This document shows, one piece after another, positions 24,366 through 35,600 of a stretch of 64,000 nucleotides of DNA. This stretch comes from Sphagnum compactum. Taxonomy: Eukaryota > Bryophyta > Sphagnopsida > Sphagnales. Made by a program: the position numbers and the translations under genes. Under the pieces are notes generated by a model that was given only the letters and a program-made list of their open reading frames with translations, was not told where the DNA came from and did not search any database. Each line of letters begins with the position of its first letter. Position 1 is the stretch's first letter. Location: NCBI GenBank assembly GCA_965153455.1, contig OZ234502.1, forward strand, positions 15,035,495 through 15,099,494, written 5' to 3'.

Positions 24366-27300
24366 TTAAAACAAGATCAACTCAGAACCTTCTGGCTTCC
24401 ACAGGATTGTCGTATTGGCAATCATGCTGGTAACAACATATGGGTCCATGTTTGATGCTGGCCGACGATCTTCAAAGTAACCTACCATGAAACAAAGCTC
24501 AATCCAATCAACCTTCCATTCACGGTGAAATGACATTTGCCTCTCTACCCAATTATTCAATACAAGTGTCAAGACCTGCAAAACTAAGATTCCTTCAAGG
24601 AATTCTCACAGTTAAGTTATGCATATATTATTGTGTAAATTTTTAGTAAAGACCAACCCCCCATCAGAACAGATACATTTCAGCTACATTCAAGGATGGT
24701 CTCACCTTTTCCTTCCTTCTCGGTATCACGACCAACACGGATGGAAGCACCACGGTTGGCAACACCCTGCACATTTATGTTCCCATTCACACCATTAGAA
24801 TGCATGAAAGTTGTGTTACAACAATAACCTAGAACTCAGGGCTTAGGTCGGTAAAGCAGTGTTTTAATTGCATAACAATGATTGCAATTATAGAATAGTC
24901 TTACCCAAGAAAAGGAGTTCATGTCAGCTGTTTCATGTCGTCCAGTCAGACGTCGTTCATTGCCCTCACCATATGAAGCAATGTGCTCCTTATGCCTCAA
25001 CCCAAGTTTTTTGATAGCCTCCTTGATAATGGCATAGCCGCCCTCCTCACGCATAGACTTTGTGCTGTTAAACCAACACACCACCAGATCTGTCAAACTC
25101 TGGTTTACAGACTTTACAGACACATTCACACAGCATTTAGCCTTGTCCACCACATTAAACACCATATCAAGGAACAGAAGGTCAATAATGTGGAAAAACC
25201 CTTCCCAAGACCCAAACACAAGAGTAGTACCTGTAGTTTGTGTGGCAACCAGCACCATTCCAATCACCCTGTTTTCCATAACACATAGGTGACTAAGATC
25301 AGAAAAGTATCCAATGATCACTTATTTTGAACTGGCAGAAAATAGAAAGTTCCCAGTGCAAGGTGGTTATAAAGGCTGACAAAAGACATTCTCTTACTTC
25401 AATGGGCTTAGGGTCCAATGAAAGCACCACCCCTGCAATTTCTGTAATCCTCTGCATTAAACAACACCAAATGGGCCACAAATTTTACACAAATTTTGCA
25501 ATCAAATGAGGGGACATGGCTCATTGGCAAGAAAAACAGAAAGGATAAGTTACAGTAAAAGGTATCCACATTCACCACATCTTGCTTTCTTTTGCTAATT
25601 GCTTTCTAGCAACACAACTTCAATAGTGTTCAGAAGCATCTTCAAATGTACCTCTAGGATGTACCGAGCTGCCCATAGCTGGTCAGCTGCTGAAATACCA
25701 AGAGCAGGTCCAACTTGGAACTCCCACTGTAAAGCAAACAAACAACCTTAGCATTTTGAGCAGCGAGTGTATTGAGGTTGGCACATCAGATGCTCTGATA
25801 AAAAATACTCACAAATGTTTGCTTCAAAATCCTCCTTGATGCCTAAAGGTTCACCAAACATAAGAGTACAAAACCAGGGTAGTCTTCTGCAACATTGCAT
25901 CAGTTCCACACGATTGCAACAATGGTCCACACAAAGTGCTATATCATGTGCAAAGAGTTTTTATACCTGACCAGGCATGACTTCTCCATTGATGCCACTG
26001 ATCTGAATGCCAGCATAGAGGCAAGCCTTGTAATGAGCGTTTACAATATCACGCCCCCAAGCTTTGTCAGCTCCAGTTCCACAATAGTAGGGTCCCTGTT
26101 TCCAAAGATGTGAGCAATACAAACAAAACCAGTCTTTTGTTCCTAGCTGCAAGTTCCCAACCTCAGCACACAATCTAGGTGAAGACTATCATCCAATGAA
26201 CCATCTCCACTCAGGAAAACAAAACCAATCGCCTTAATTAGAAAAGACAAATTTCTAAGCAAAAAATGCCCTGTAAAAGCAAAGATGCTTCTGGAAATGA
26301 CAAAATGAGTTTCAAAAGCTGGCTTTGCCTTATTTGTGTTTGCAATACATGCAGAAGCACACAATAATCATAGTATGAAGCCAGATTAGTACGTCAGAAT
26401 GCACATATGTGTTGAATAATATACTGCAAAGGAAAAGCATCGTTGGGTGGTACTACTAGTCCAACATCACACTTTCATTTTACTGGAGCTACAAACATAA
26501 GAAAAAAAATAAGAAAAATTTAAACAAGGATTTTCATTAGAATTTTTGGATGAGTAAGTTTATCAGGTTGTCTAAACTTTGAAACTTTAACGATATGAAA
26601 AATATTTGTATTTTGTTGTTTGTAATCATTACATTTAGAATTCCTTTTGGAATGTGACGGTGTTTTACCTGAGGTCCAGGGTACCCTCCTAATGGCCATC
26701 CAAGGGGCCATTTCACGTCCTTCTGTAGCAAGGTATACTCTTGTTCCAGCCCAAACCTATGCAAAATGAATGTATCTTGAAGAATCTCTGGAAACACACC
26801 GGAATATCTCATAACAGAACCCACAAATTACTACTGTCTCTGGCACGAAAATGGAGATGCTTCTTACCTGCAATAGATCTAAACATCATTTGCATAGAGC
26901 CAAAATTGACCTACCAAGTTTCTTCCTCAGCAACTTCCTTCTTGGAGAAGATCTCAGCAGCTGCAGCTCTCTTGTTGGTGGGGATAGCATCGCCCTGCGG
27001 GGTATATGCATCACATATCACCTGCAATATCCAATGGAATAATGTGATGTCTGTTCAGTTCCCTACTCACATAGAAGACAACTTCAAACTGAACGTACGA
27101 AGTAAAGGGTCGTGAGAGTTGAGAAAACATCATACCAAGATATTGTTCCCGCTTCGGAAAGGATCCTTGAAAATGGCCTGGGGACTGCATAGACAAGCCA
27201 ATATTGCATCCACCTTCAGGAGATAATATCTTGCTACCATCATCCAAGAACCAGATTTTCTCCTACACAGATTTTAACAAGTGGCAAACAAACGGGGGAA

Positions 27301-28192
27301 GGTTCGAAAGTTACTTACTACAGAATCACTTCACTATCTTCCCCTGGAGCTTGACCAGTGCTTGATCCGTCATAGTTCCACTTCGGCAGCTCTAGGGGAT
27401 CAGTGACGGGTCCAGGTAGAGTCTGCACGGCACACACGAGGGACGACTTAGAACCCTTCCGTCTAATCCAGATCGCTCATTGATAGTGTATCTATGTGCT
27501 GAGGATGGAGCGTGTATCTTCGCTGAGAAGAAGCACATTGCCTGCTAGTATTACAATAGCACACAACATCTCGCGAGACGTCCGGCCGAACGAACTAGTC
27601 TAGACATCCTGAGCAATTGATCCAAGAATCACGTCTTCAATGCACCTCGACATAACAATTATACGCCTGTTCCCATACCGTAAGCCTCGTGACCCCAGAA
27701 AACACACGACTTTAGGAGGGAAACATCGTGGAGCAGACATACCCTGGCTTTGCTTCGAAGATCAGTACCGGAGCCACCAATCCTGGTGCAAAATCCCAAA
27801 AACCCGGCATCGTCAGTAACAAACAACGTTCAAACAGAGAACCAGATCTTCTCGAGAAGCTCTTTCCAATTCTCTCCCCCTGCGCCGAACACAAGATCGT
27901 CACCATTTCCTTCCCAACTGTACACACGCAAATTATAAACTATGTTCCAAACTGCAACAAAACACAATAATATTCCGATCTCTCCGTTCCTTTCCCCATA
28001 TATTCAGCCCGAAAAATTCAGAGAATTGCAGCAACGAAACAGCAGGCGATGAATTACGCAAATTAAGGAGACGAAAACAAACAAACACACAAACAAACCG
28101 GGGGAAAGAAAAACACCGTACCAGATATATTCTGCGATTATCTCACGCTTGTCTTCCAGCGACAAGTTGAGCAACTCATCCAGAGACGACAT
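24366..28192 (-). CDS. GLN1: Cytosolic glutamine synthetase (GS1), tandem copy A, complete, 13 exons
   Basis: Catalyses ATP-dependent condensation of glutamate and ammonium to glutamine. Exons on the minus strand are 28122-28192, 27743-27782, 27319-27422, 27136-27184, 26915-27021, 26669-26756, 25967-26095, 25652-25726, 25398-25451, 25231-25268, 24905-25064, 24706-24766 and 24366-24481. All introns are GT-AG, and the exons join to 363 aa. Landmarks are [13 protein letters not shown] and [20 protein letters not shown] at the N-terminal beta-grasp, and [20 protein letters not shown] with [17 protein letters not shown] carrying metal-binding glutamates. [28 protein letters not shown] and [15 protein letters not shown] follow. 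There is no transit peptide, so the enzyme is predicted cytosolic. The start is the only ATG before SSLDELL. Its C-terminus ([13 protein letters not shown]) differs from copy B. A three-unit tandem array lies about 360 bp upstream. Confidence 0.97.
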
Positions 28193-28550
28193 GGCTACGA
28201 AAATTATACAAAACAGGAAAAAAGAGACTGAAAACCAGCCCCTGTTCTCCTTCCTTTGCTCGCTCGCGCGCCTCCGCTCTGCTCGGCTCCAGCAACAAAC
28301 AACGCACAACACAGGCAAGCGAGCCAAGCAATCGAGACAAAGAGAGAGAAGCTGAGAAAACGAGGAGAGCGCCACAAGACAATACGGCGAGTCGACTGCG
28401 CTGCTCTTCTTCATAAGCAGCTGTTTTTTTTATTGGCGAAATTTTGCCAAAAAGAGAAATTAAAAAATTGGACGGTGAAGTGGTTTTGGAGGTTTTCAAA
28501 CGTCAGAATTGAGAAAGAAAAATAAGAATTAGAAATCGCCAGATTTATTT
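28193..28550 (-). promoter_or_regulatory. 5' leader and proximal promoter of GS1 copy A
   Basis: On the minus strand the 100-150 bases before the ATG are C- and CT-rich (for example TTCTCTCTCTTTGTCTCG near 28330-28350), a common leader composition in plants. Several frames are open here on both strands, but none is recognisable. No certain TATA box was fixed. Confidence 0.4.
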
Positions 28551-28552
28551 TC

Positions 28553-29040
28553 AGTGTGTAACCAAAGAATAAAAGGATGACTAAAGGTTTGTACTTCATA
28601 TTTTGTCTATCGCCAGATTTGACTCTACATTCCTTGGGATGAATGTCACTTTTTCTACATCTTGACGTGAATAATAGCCACCTTGACTACAAACAAAAAT
28701 TCCCCAAAAAAAGCAATATTGTGTAGCCAAAATATAGAAGGATGATTAAATATTTTTATTTCATCTTTAGTTTATAGCCAGATTTGACAAAATCATCACC
28801 AGGATGAACCACTTTTTCTACATATTCTTATGAATGATAGCCACTTTGACTACAAACAAAAATTCCTAAAAAGCCCAGTACTGTGTAGCCAAAATATAGA
28901 AGGATTATTCAAGATTTGTGCTTCAAATTTGTTTATAGCCAGATTTTGACTAAATCTTCCTGAGGTGATCGCCACTTTTTCTACATCTTCCTATAAATGA
29001 TAATAGCCAATTTGGCTACAAACAAATATTCCTCTTAAAA
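28553..29040. repeat. Three tandem units of about 160 bp upstream of GS1 copy A
   Basis: Units begin with GTGTAGCCAAAATATAGAAG-like sequence at about 28555, 28721 and 28883. Each contains ATAGCCAGATTTGAC, CCACTTTTTCTACAT and TAGCCAC-TTGACTACAAACAAAAATT. Single related units sit inside the 740-bp elements at about 54957-55093, 57417-57560 and 58155-58300, where the wording is GTGTGTAGTCAAAGATATAGAAG and TGTGGCTACAAACAAAAAATC. Confidence 0.8.
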
Positions 29041-29855
29041 ACACTGTTCACAAGTAAGCCTTGATAATATATTTCATTCTCTTTTTATATAATAAAAGAG
29101 TGAATATATGTCATCAACGGCTGGAATTCCACCCTTCAGTTTGGGATGGATAGTTTTGTGCCAGTGGTTTGGTGATCGAGATGCGTGAAATCAACGGCTT
29201 TGAATGTCGCTCCAAACTGCTTGGAACATTCCTGGTCCTTCTTTTTTTAGTGAGTGGGGGTAACTTGTAAAAAGTACTTTACGTGTGAAACCTGTCCTTT
29301 CTTTTTCTTTAATTTTTTTCTTCTTTTGTTTTCTTCCCTTTCTTTTATGGGGTTGGGCAGTGACCTCTAAGGCAATTTTTCCTTTTTCCTTTTTCTTTCT
29401 CCAATTTTGTCAGGTACCTAGGTGGACTGGCGATCATCCACAAGAGGACTTAGCCAAATTTGGCTACAGGTCAGGGAGAAAAGTAGGAATTTTTTTTGGA
29501 ACTCTGCTATATATTGGCGTTATGCAAAGCACCTATGGTCTATATATGGCGATTTTAAAGAAAATTCCCTTCTCTCAAAATATTGCCACTTTGGGCTATT
29601 TCTTCTAATAGAATCAATCCTTTGTACAACAAGTCACAGCCTCATTATTTTTTGTTGTTGCCAAGGGGTGAAAGTTTGCCCCAAAAAAAGGCTCCTTTAA
29701 GGCTAGGCTTCTTTTCTTTGGGGGGTGGGGATTCTTGTGAGTGAAGGTGAGGACTCAGGAGGGCTTTAACTTATTCATTTGAAAAAAGTTGACCCTTGCT
29801 CTCTTGTGAGGGAGAGATTAGGAATGATCTCCTACCTAGGCTATTCATTGGGTGA
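29041..29855. other. Intergenic DNA, no gene recognised
   Basis: Frames at 29285-29608 and 29422-29700 (plus) start in a T-rich tract and have no recognisable motif. A hydrophobic N-terminus in the first is only a result of the poly-T composition. Confidence 0.4.
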
Positions 29856-30281
29856 AAATGTTGTCCGGTTATTGAGAAAACACCTGGTTATGAACTTGGT
29901 ATTTGATAACCTTCACATCGGTTATTAAATTTTTTAAAATTGGTAGATATCTTCTTATTAGTCAAGTATTGAATTTTAAAATTTTAATAGCCTACCTAGA
30001 TGATTGGAATTTCATCCGGGTTTATCAATTCTAAAACTCTAAGCAGGTTTATGGTTTAAAAAAGAAAAGATAAAAATAAAAATAAAACCTATAACCTATA
30101 ACCTACCCGAAGGTAGGTAGTATAACTGGCAGTTCTCAAGGCAAGTATTTGATAACCAACCCATATGCATAATCAAATGTTATTATCCAAAAATAACCGA
30201 GCAATTTGATAATTGAGGGTATTACTTGGACAATGAAATTGATAACCAATGGGTTTTTATTCTCATAACCTACCCAGCATG
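29856..30281. mobile_element. Possible hAT-like non-autonomous element
   Basis: The right end, read inward, is CATGCTGGGTAGGTTAT. The left side has AATGTTGTCCGGTTATT. Both resemble the ends of the clearer element at 30324-30687. Many GGTTAT/ATAACC motifs lie near both ends. Flanking octamers do not match, so the boundaries are uncertain. Confidence 0.4.
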
Positions 30282-30323
30282 TTATACAAAAACAGAAATA
30301 ACAAGCTAACACTTAGTTATTAC

Positions 30324-30687
30324 CAATGTTGTAACTTGTGAAATTATTTGAATTCATAAAGAACCACCGACTTTGGTTTTTTTAATTATTTCAGAAAAAG
30401 CGAACTGCAAGAGTTCTTTGGGGGCAAAAACAATCAGAGTCAAAGGAACCACTGGTCTCGGTTATTTCAAAAACCTTAAAGAACCAGTAGTTTTCGTGAA
30501 AAAGAACCAGGAATGAACTGATGGTTACTAGGCCGATTGTTTGATTTTTTTGAAGAAAAATATTGAGAACTGTGGTTATATCCAGAATGGGGCCATTGAG
30601 TTTTTTAAGAATCACAATTACGATTCCTAAGGATCACCATGATAACCATCAGGGTCCATTCGTGTTTTTAATAACCGCCCAACATTG
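30324..30687. mobile_element. 364-bp hAT-type MITE
   Basis: Starts CAATGTTGT and ends CGCCCAACATTG, so the ends are inverted copies with mismatches. The flanking octamers are GTTATTAC (30316-30323) and GTTATTCC (30688-30695), a 7-of-8 target duplication. Motifs GGTTAT/ATAACC and AGAACCA lie inside. There is no coding capacity. Confidence 0.75.
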
Positions 30688-30695
30688 GTTATTCC

Positions 30696-30945
30696 GTGTG
30701 TGAATTGTGAGTTCATTTTTTGGGAACTTCATGGTACATTCCTTACTTTAATTTGGACCCACATTTTGAGGAAAATTACTTGTTGTTGTGTGAACCGTGA
30801 GTTCATTTCTTTGGGAACTTCATGGTACATTTCATACTTTAATTTGGACCCACATTTTGAGGAAAATTACTTATTGTTGTGTGAACTGTGAGTTCATTTT
30901 TTTGGGAACTTCATGGTACATTTTCTTACTTCAATTTTGAGGAAA
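30696..30945. repeat. Three tandem units of about 91 bp
   Basis: Units begin near 30697, 30787 and 30878 with TGTGTGAANNGTGAGTTCAT. Each continues with TTGGGAACTTCATGGTACAT and TTTGGACCCACATTTTGAGG. The third is truncated. Confidence 0.85.
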
Positions 30946-31089
30946 ATTTAGGGGTGTTAGTTACTGCATGGATTTCTGAGTGAGTTCATTGGGAACTTCA
31001 TGAAACATGAGCCATTTTAACTGTTACTGGCTTGAACCTTGAACTCACCATGAAGGGAGGAGGGCCATTATGTATTGCTATGAGCTGCT

Positions 31090-31260
31090 TGTTTGAAGAA
31101 AAGCTTGACCTTTGTTTGAAGAATCCTCCCCGCTTATTCACTGGAAAAAGCTTCATTTTTCTTTCAAGAAACCTCACCTTTATTCCTTGGACAAGCTTCA
31201 TCTTGGATTCAAGAAAGCTCACTTGTACATATTCATTGGAAAAAGGTTCATCTTTGTTTG
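31090..31260. repeat. Imperfect tandem units of about 50-60 bp
   Basis: AAGCTTCATTTTTCTTTCAAGAAAC-like phrases recur about every 55 bases (AAGCTTGACCTTTG, AAGCTTCATTTTTC, AAGCTTCATCTTGG, AAGGTTCATCTTTG). The plus and minus frames at 31032-31367 and 30998-31294 follow from this repetition. Confidence 0.6.
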
Positions 31261-31374
31261 ACAAAATGTCACCCAACTTGGCACCAACAAACACAAAAAA
31301 TGTATTTGTGAATGAAAGTCCAGTGGTGATTTATGGATTTTGTCTCCATGGGCTACCAAAATTGTAGGCCAAGT

Positions 31375-31525
31375 TTCCATCACATGTTCAAGCATAGATG
31401 AGAACTAAATACAAACTTGCAATAAGTTTCCACCTTGGCCTCATCACATGTTCAAGCATAGATCAAACTAAATACAAACTTTCAGTAAGTTTCCACCTTG
31501 GCCTCATCACATGTTCAAGCATAGA
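31375..31525. repeat. Two and a half tandem units of about 63 bp
   Basis: CATCACATGTTCAAGCATAG occurs at about 31379, 31441 and 31504, separated by ACTAAATACAAACTT and AAGTTTCCACCTTGGCC. The units are nearly identical, so the duplication looks recent. Confidence 0.88.
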
Positions 31526-32628
31526 TGAAAAGTTACCACAATTTCTTTTAAGTGTCCATTTGGCTATATGAGGTATTTTGAGGTTATAATTCCCAATTGA
31601 ATGAATGGAGATATGCACCCAATTTTCATCTTTCCCTTCAATTGATAAAACTTGAGGATAACTTCATTCACTCAAAAACATGACCCCTCTATTTCTTTTG
31701 AAGAATAGTTGATTCTTAGAATGTGAGAAAAGTGATGATGATTGAAAGTGTAGACTTTTTGGACTATTGTGATACCTTTTATGATGATTGAGAGAGGGGA
31801 AGACTTTTGGTTTCTTGGTGTCCCAAATTTTCTTAACTCAATCATGAAAAGTATCATTGGTTTCTTTATTTAAAAATTATTTGATTATTTGGATGTAATC
31901 AAAGATTTTTAAGTTTGAAGTGTCAAGTGTGTTATGTTAATTTCTTAGTTAAGTTGTAGCTAGTTTAATATTAAGTTAGGTTAGTCTAATTAAACTTGTG
32001 TTGTGTCGATTAACATGTAATTAGTTTTAGTGTGAACATGTTTAAATTATTTTGTTGATGGGTTCAAAACTTTTGGGGTAAATCACAATTCACTTTTGGT
32101 GATTTAAAATTTCAACATTTTGCTTTTGTTTTGTTCTATAGTTATTGTGTGTTCATGCATTTTGCAACCTTTATGAACATTGTACTTGGGCTTGGATTCT
32201 TTGGTGTTGCAAGTGAGTATATATTGTTTGAATCATCAAAAGTGATATTTAGCTTTTGTGTTGGGTTGTAATTAGATTAAATTATTAACATTGGGTTTTG
32301 TAGTTTATGTTTTGCACTGAAGCATTTGTTTGAACATCAAATGGTGGGGTATTGTTTTCATTTTGGTTTGTGTTGTTAACACTCCCTAGGGATTTGCACC
32401 CCATAGTGTGTCTTGAAAATTATGGCTATTTGTCAGTCAACACCCATTCAAAGGTGGGAATAATCAAAGATGTAAAGATTGTTCATTAGTACACAACACA
32501 AGGCTGATGCAATGTTCAATACTTGATAAAGTTAACATGCAAGCGTGATTAGGTCCCACTGAAGGGTTGTACACCGATGAACAACAAAGGATTACAATTG
32601 TTTGAGAGCTATTTGTTGACAAGCAATT
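31526..32628. other. AT-rich intergenic DNA, no gene seen
   Basis: Only a few frames near 60 codons and no recognised repeats. Confidence 0.35.
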
Positions 32629-33449
32629 GTGCAAGGGGGTCAAAACGATATCAAAGGAGCCACAAGCGTTACATTACTTTACATTAGTCTTGCATGTCGT
32701 ATTTCCCCAAAAAAACTTTTTCATACGAATGATTTTTTGAATGATTTTTTTTTCAACTTGTTATGAAAAATGATTAGATTTGCCCCAATAAGTCAAAAAA
32801 AATTTCCTTAATCATTTTTGAATAAATATGAATTTGTAAAAATGTACAGATTCCTGGCAGATTCTATGTTTCATCTTGAAAATGATGATAATTTCAAATC
32901 ATATCAAAACATGTTATTTTTTTAAATTGAAATCAATGTAATATAAACTACAATTTTGTTTAATACATCATGTACATTATAGCCCATTTATATGTGGTAA
33001 AACATTCTTGAAGTTTTGAAATTCTAAATTTTCAAATGTACATACTTTCAATTTTCAAAGTTTTAGAATTCCACATTTTCAAAATTGTGAATGTTTTTTT
33101 AGTGCGTCTAATAGGTAATTATCATCTCATATTTTTACCATCAACTTATTTCTATTATATAAGTCCTTTGAAATTTCTGTTTAAACATGTCCTTTTTTAA
33201 TGACAAAAAATTTCACTTTCAAAAGTCCTTAATTAAACCAAAACTTAAAATTGTATCAAATGCATTTTTAATTTGAATTTCTTGACATTCATGTGTGTTA
33301 AAAGAATAATGCGCCATGATTACTATGGTTTCAAATGGAATAAATAAATAAATCTCTAATTTTTCATGACAAAATTTGACATCTGACACCTTTTGTGGCT
33401 CCTTTGACTATCTTTTAACCCAAGGGTGACATTTATTTTGCATTAGTGC
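32629..33449. mobile_element. Second copy of the 771-bp inverted-repeat family (ends approximate)
   Basis: The left end GTGCA... then TCAAAGGAGCCACAA is matched inward at the right by TCAAAGGAGCCACAA. The 3751-4521 element has ATCAAATGAGCCAC at the same place. Interior phrases are shared in order: ATGTTTA/CATGT, AAAAGTCCTT-ATTAAAACC, AAAACCCAAAATT and CCATGATTACCATGG. AATT occurs just outside both ends (32625-32628 and 33450-33453), a possible 4-bp target duplication as in the first copy. Confidence 0.65.
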
Positions 33450-33453
33450 AATT

Positions 33454-35078
33454 CTTTAATTAACTACTATTTATGAACAATTTTTCATCGGAGTTCCAAA
33501 ATTCATAACTTTGCTATACAAATTTAAATTATGTGTCATTTGCACCATTGGGGTTTTGGAGAGGAGGCTTACACATTCACGAAGTTTTAGCCCATTTGGA
33601 GACAAAAAAATTTGAAAGAATTTTCTAGTGCGAAGAAGGTGATATGCTTGGGGTTGATTACTTTTTGGTTCAACAAATTTTCATTTTTGCCAATAAACAC
33701 TAATCCCCATAACCTACGAGTGGTGGAATGCTAAAACATCAATGAACAAAGAGGATTTTGAATTCCTATCATAATTTTCAAATGGAAATTGCAAAAATGA
33801 ATATCATGTTGTGTGAAAAATTCATCTTGATTTCATGTTGTTTAGTTGCACCTATTTCTTGTCATTACATTGGTTAGGCTATCATTTACTTTTAGGGAGT
33901 AAATGGGTTTGTCAAGTTGTGTGCCATTGGTTGACACTCGAAAAACATTCTTCAATTAATCTTTCAAAAATTTGTTCATATTTCATAGTGTGAAACCCAA
34001 AATGAAAGGCTATGAATTATCCCACATGCGTTAATCATTGCAATGAACCTTGGGGTCGCAAATGGTGTCGTTAATGTTTCAACATGGGAAAAGACAATTA
34101 CCCAATTATGATTAATGTGGAAGTCCTACTTGATTTTTGGACCACCCAAACATGATGATTGAGGTTTTCGTTAAATGTAGGTTGTAAGGGGTTTGTGTTG
34201 TTGTGAATATTTTGGATTTGATCACTAATTATCCATTGTTTGTTTGTGGTGGTAAGATCAAGTTGATGGGCAATAAATCACAATTATTGTGTTCATAATG
34301 TGCTAAGTTTTGTTGATGTGTGAAAAAAAAAATTGTGAACGAAAATGTCATTTTAGGTTAAACTAAGCCCATTGGTTCAACATCCTAGTTTAAAGTTAAA
34401 GTTTGGTTATTTCAAATTTGGGGTCAAGGTTCACCATAAAAGTGACATAAGATTTCGTAAAAGGGAATGCTTTGAGGGTTATTAATGAGTTTACTAAGTG
34501 GGGGGTGAGGTTTAAACCATTTATACTACCATCATCCTCATTTAAGGGATTTTGCAAATTTAGAAACAAATTCACCATCATGTTTAGTTGGCACATCATT
34601 GTTGTGGGACATGGAAAACATGTGTGGAGTTGAAAAGGGGATTCATCTATATTTGGGGGTGCTTGACACCATCAATCTGAATGATTTTATTTAAGAACTT
34701 GACAAGTATTCTAATATGCAATGGATGCGCAATCTTTAACTATTACATTTTTCAACATTCAGAAAAGCCACCAATGAATGATTATCATGAGTTTAGGTGT
34801 GCCCATCATTATGTGCCATCAAGGTGATTTATGTTATTTGTGATGTGTGTACAATATTTGTAAATGCCAACATGGTAGCACACGATAAAAAGAAAAATTG
34901 ATTCATGGGTGCTCATTTGAATTGTTTTGTTCCTCTTTTACTTTCTTTAAGTGGATGAAAGCATGATTAAATGGTTCAAAGTGGCATTTGAGAATCCATA
35001 ATCTAACACTAGCAAAAAAAATTGCAATTTTTTAACAATCATCAAACCATAAATTTTATAATCATCCCCTATGATTTT
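33454..35078. other. AT-rich intergenic DNA, no gene seen
   Basis: No frame with a recognisable motif. The 34396-34599 minus frame (67 aa) is unconvincing. Confidence 0.35.
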
Positions 35079-35600
35079 AATCATAAATATTAATAAGTCA
35101 ACATATGAATATTCTTAAACATGTGTTTGATAAAAAAAATCCATGCAAAAAATTAAAAAATTAAATGTGAAATGAACTCTCAAGGATAAAAATTTACAAC
35201 AATCACATCATTTAAAACTTTTAAAGTTAAAAATATATATATTAGGAAAGTTTCAATGCACGTCACAACTAAATTCTTCATTGATGATGTTTTATGTTTT
35301 ATTTTTTATTTTGACATTTTTTTGACATTTTTTTTGAATCCACATTTTTCATTTTTTTTTGTGTGATAAACATGTTGTCATTTCAAAAGTCCAATACAAG
35401 TCCATAATCTTTTTAGAATTCATCAAAAAAAATTATGATGATTCCCATTAAAATCTATGATAACATGAATAATTAAAATATTGACAATGGTAACTTTGAA
35501 TATGGCTTTAAATTTATGCTTGTATGTAATTCAGAAAAATTATAAATGTGACAGTCCAAACTATCCACCTATTCATGTTTTCACCCAAGTTATACAACCT
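35079..35600. repeat. Rearranged fragment of the hAT element at 9.5-12.9 kb
   Basis: 35079-35227 is the reverse complement of about 10940-11100. 35340-35600 matches about 11137-11390 in direct orientation. So one block is inverted relative to the other between the two loci. The plus frame 35481-35882 (133 aa) begins inside the second block and has no recognised domain, although its start (AANFMLVCN-like context) may descend from the element. Confidence 0.7.
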
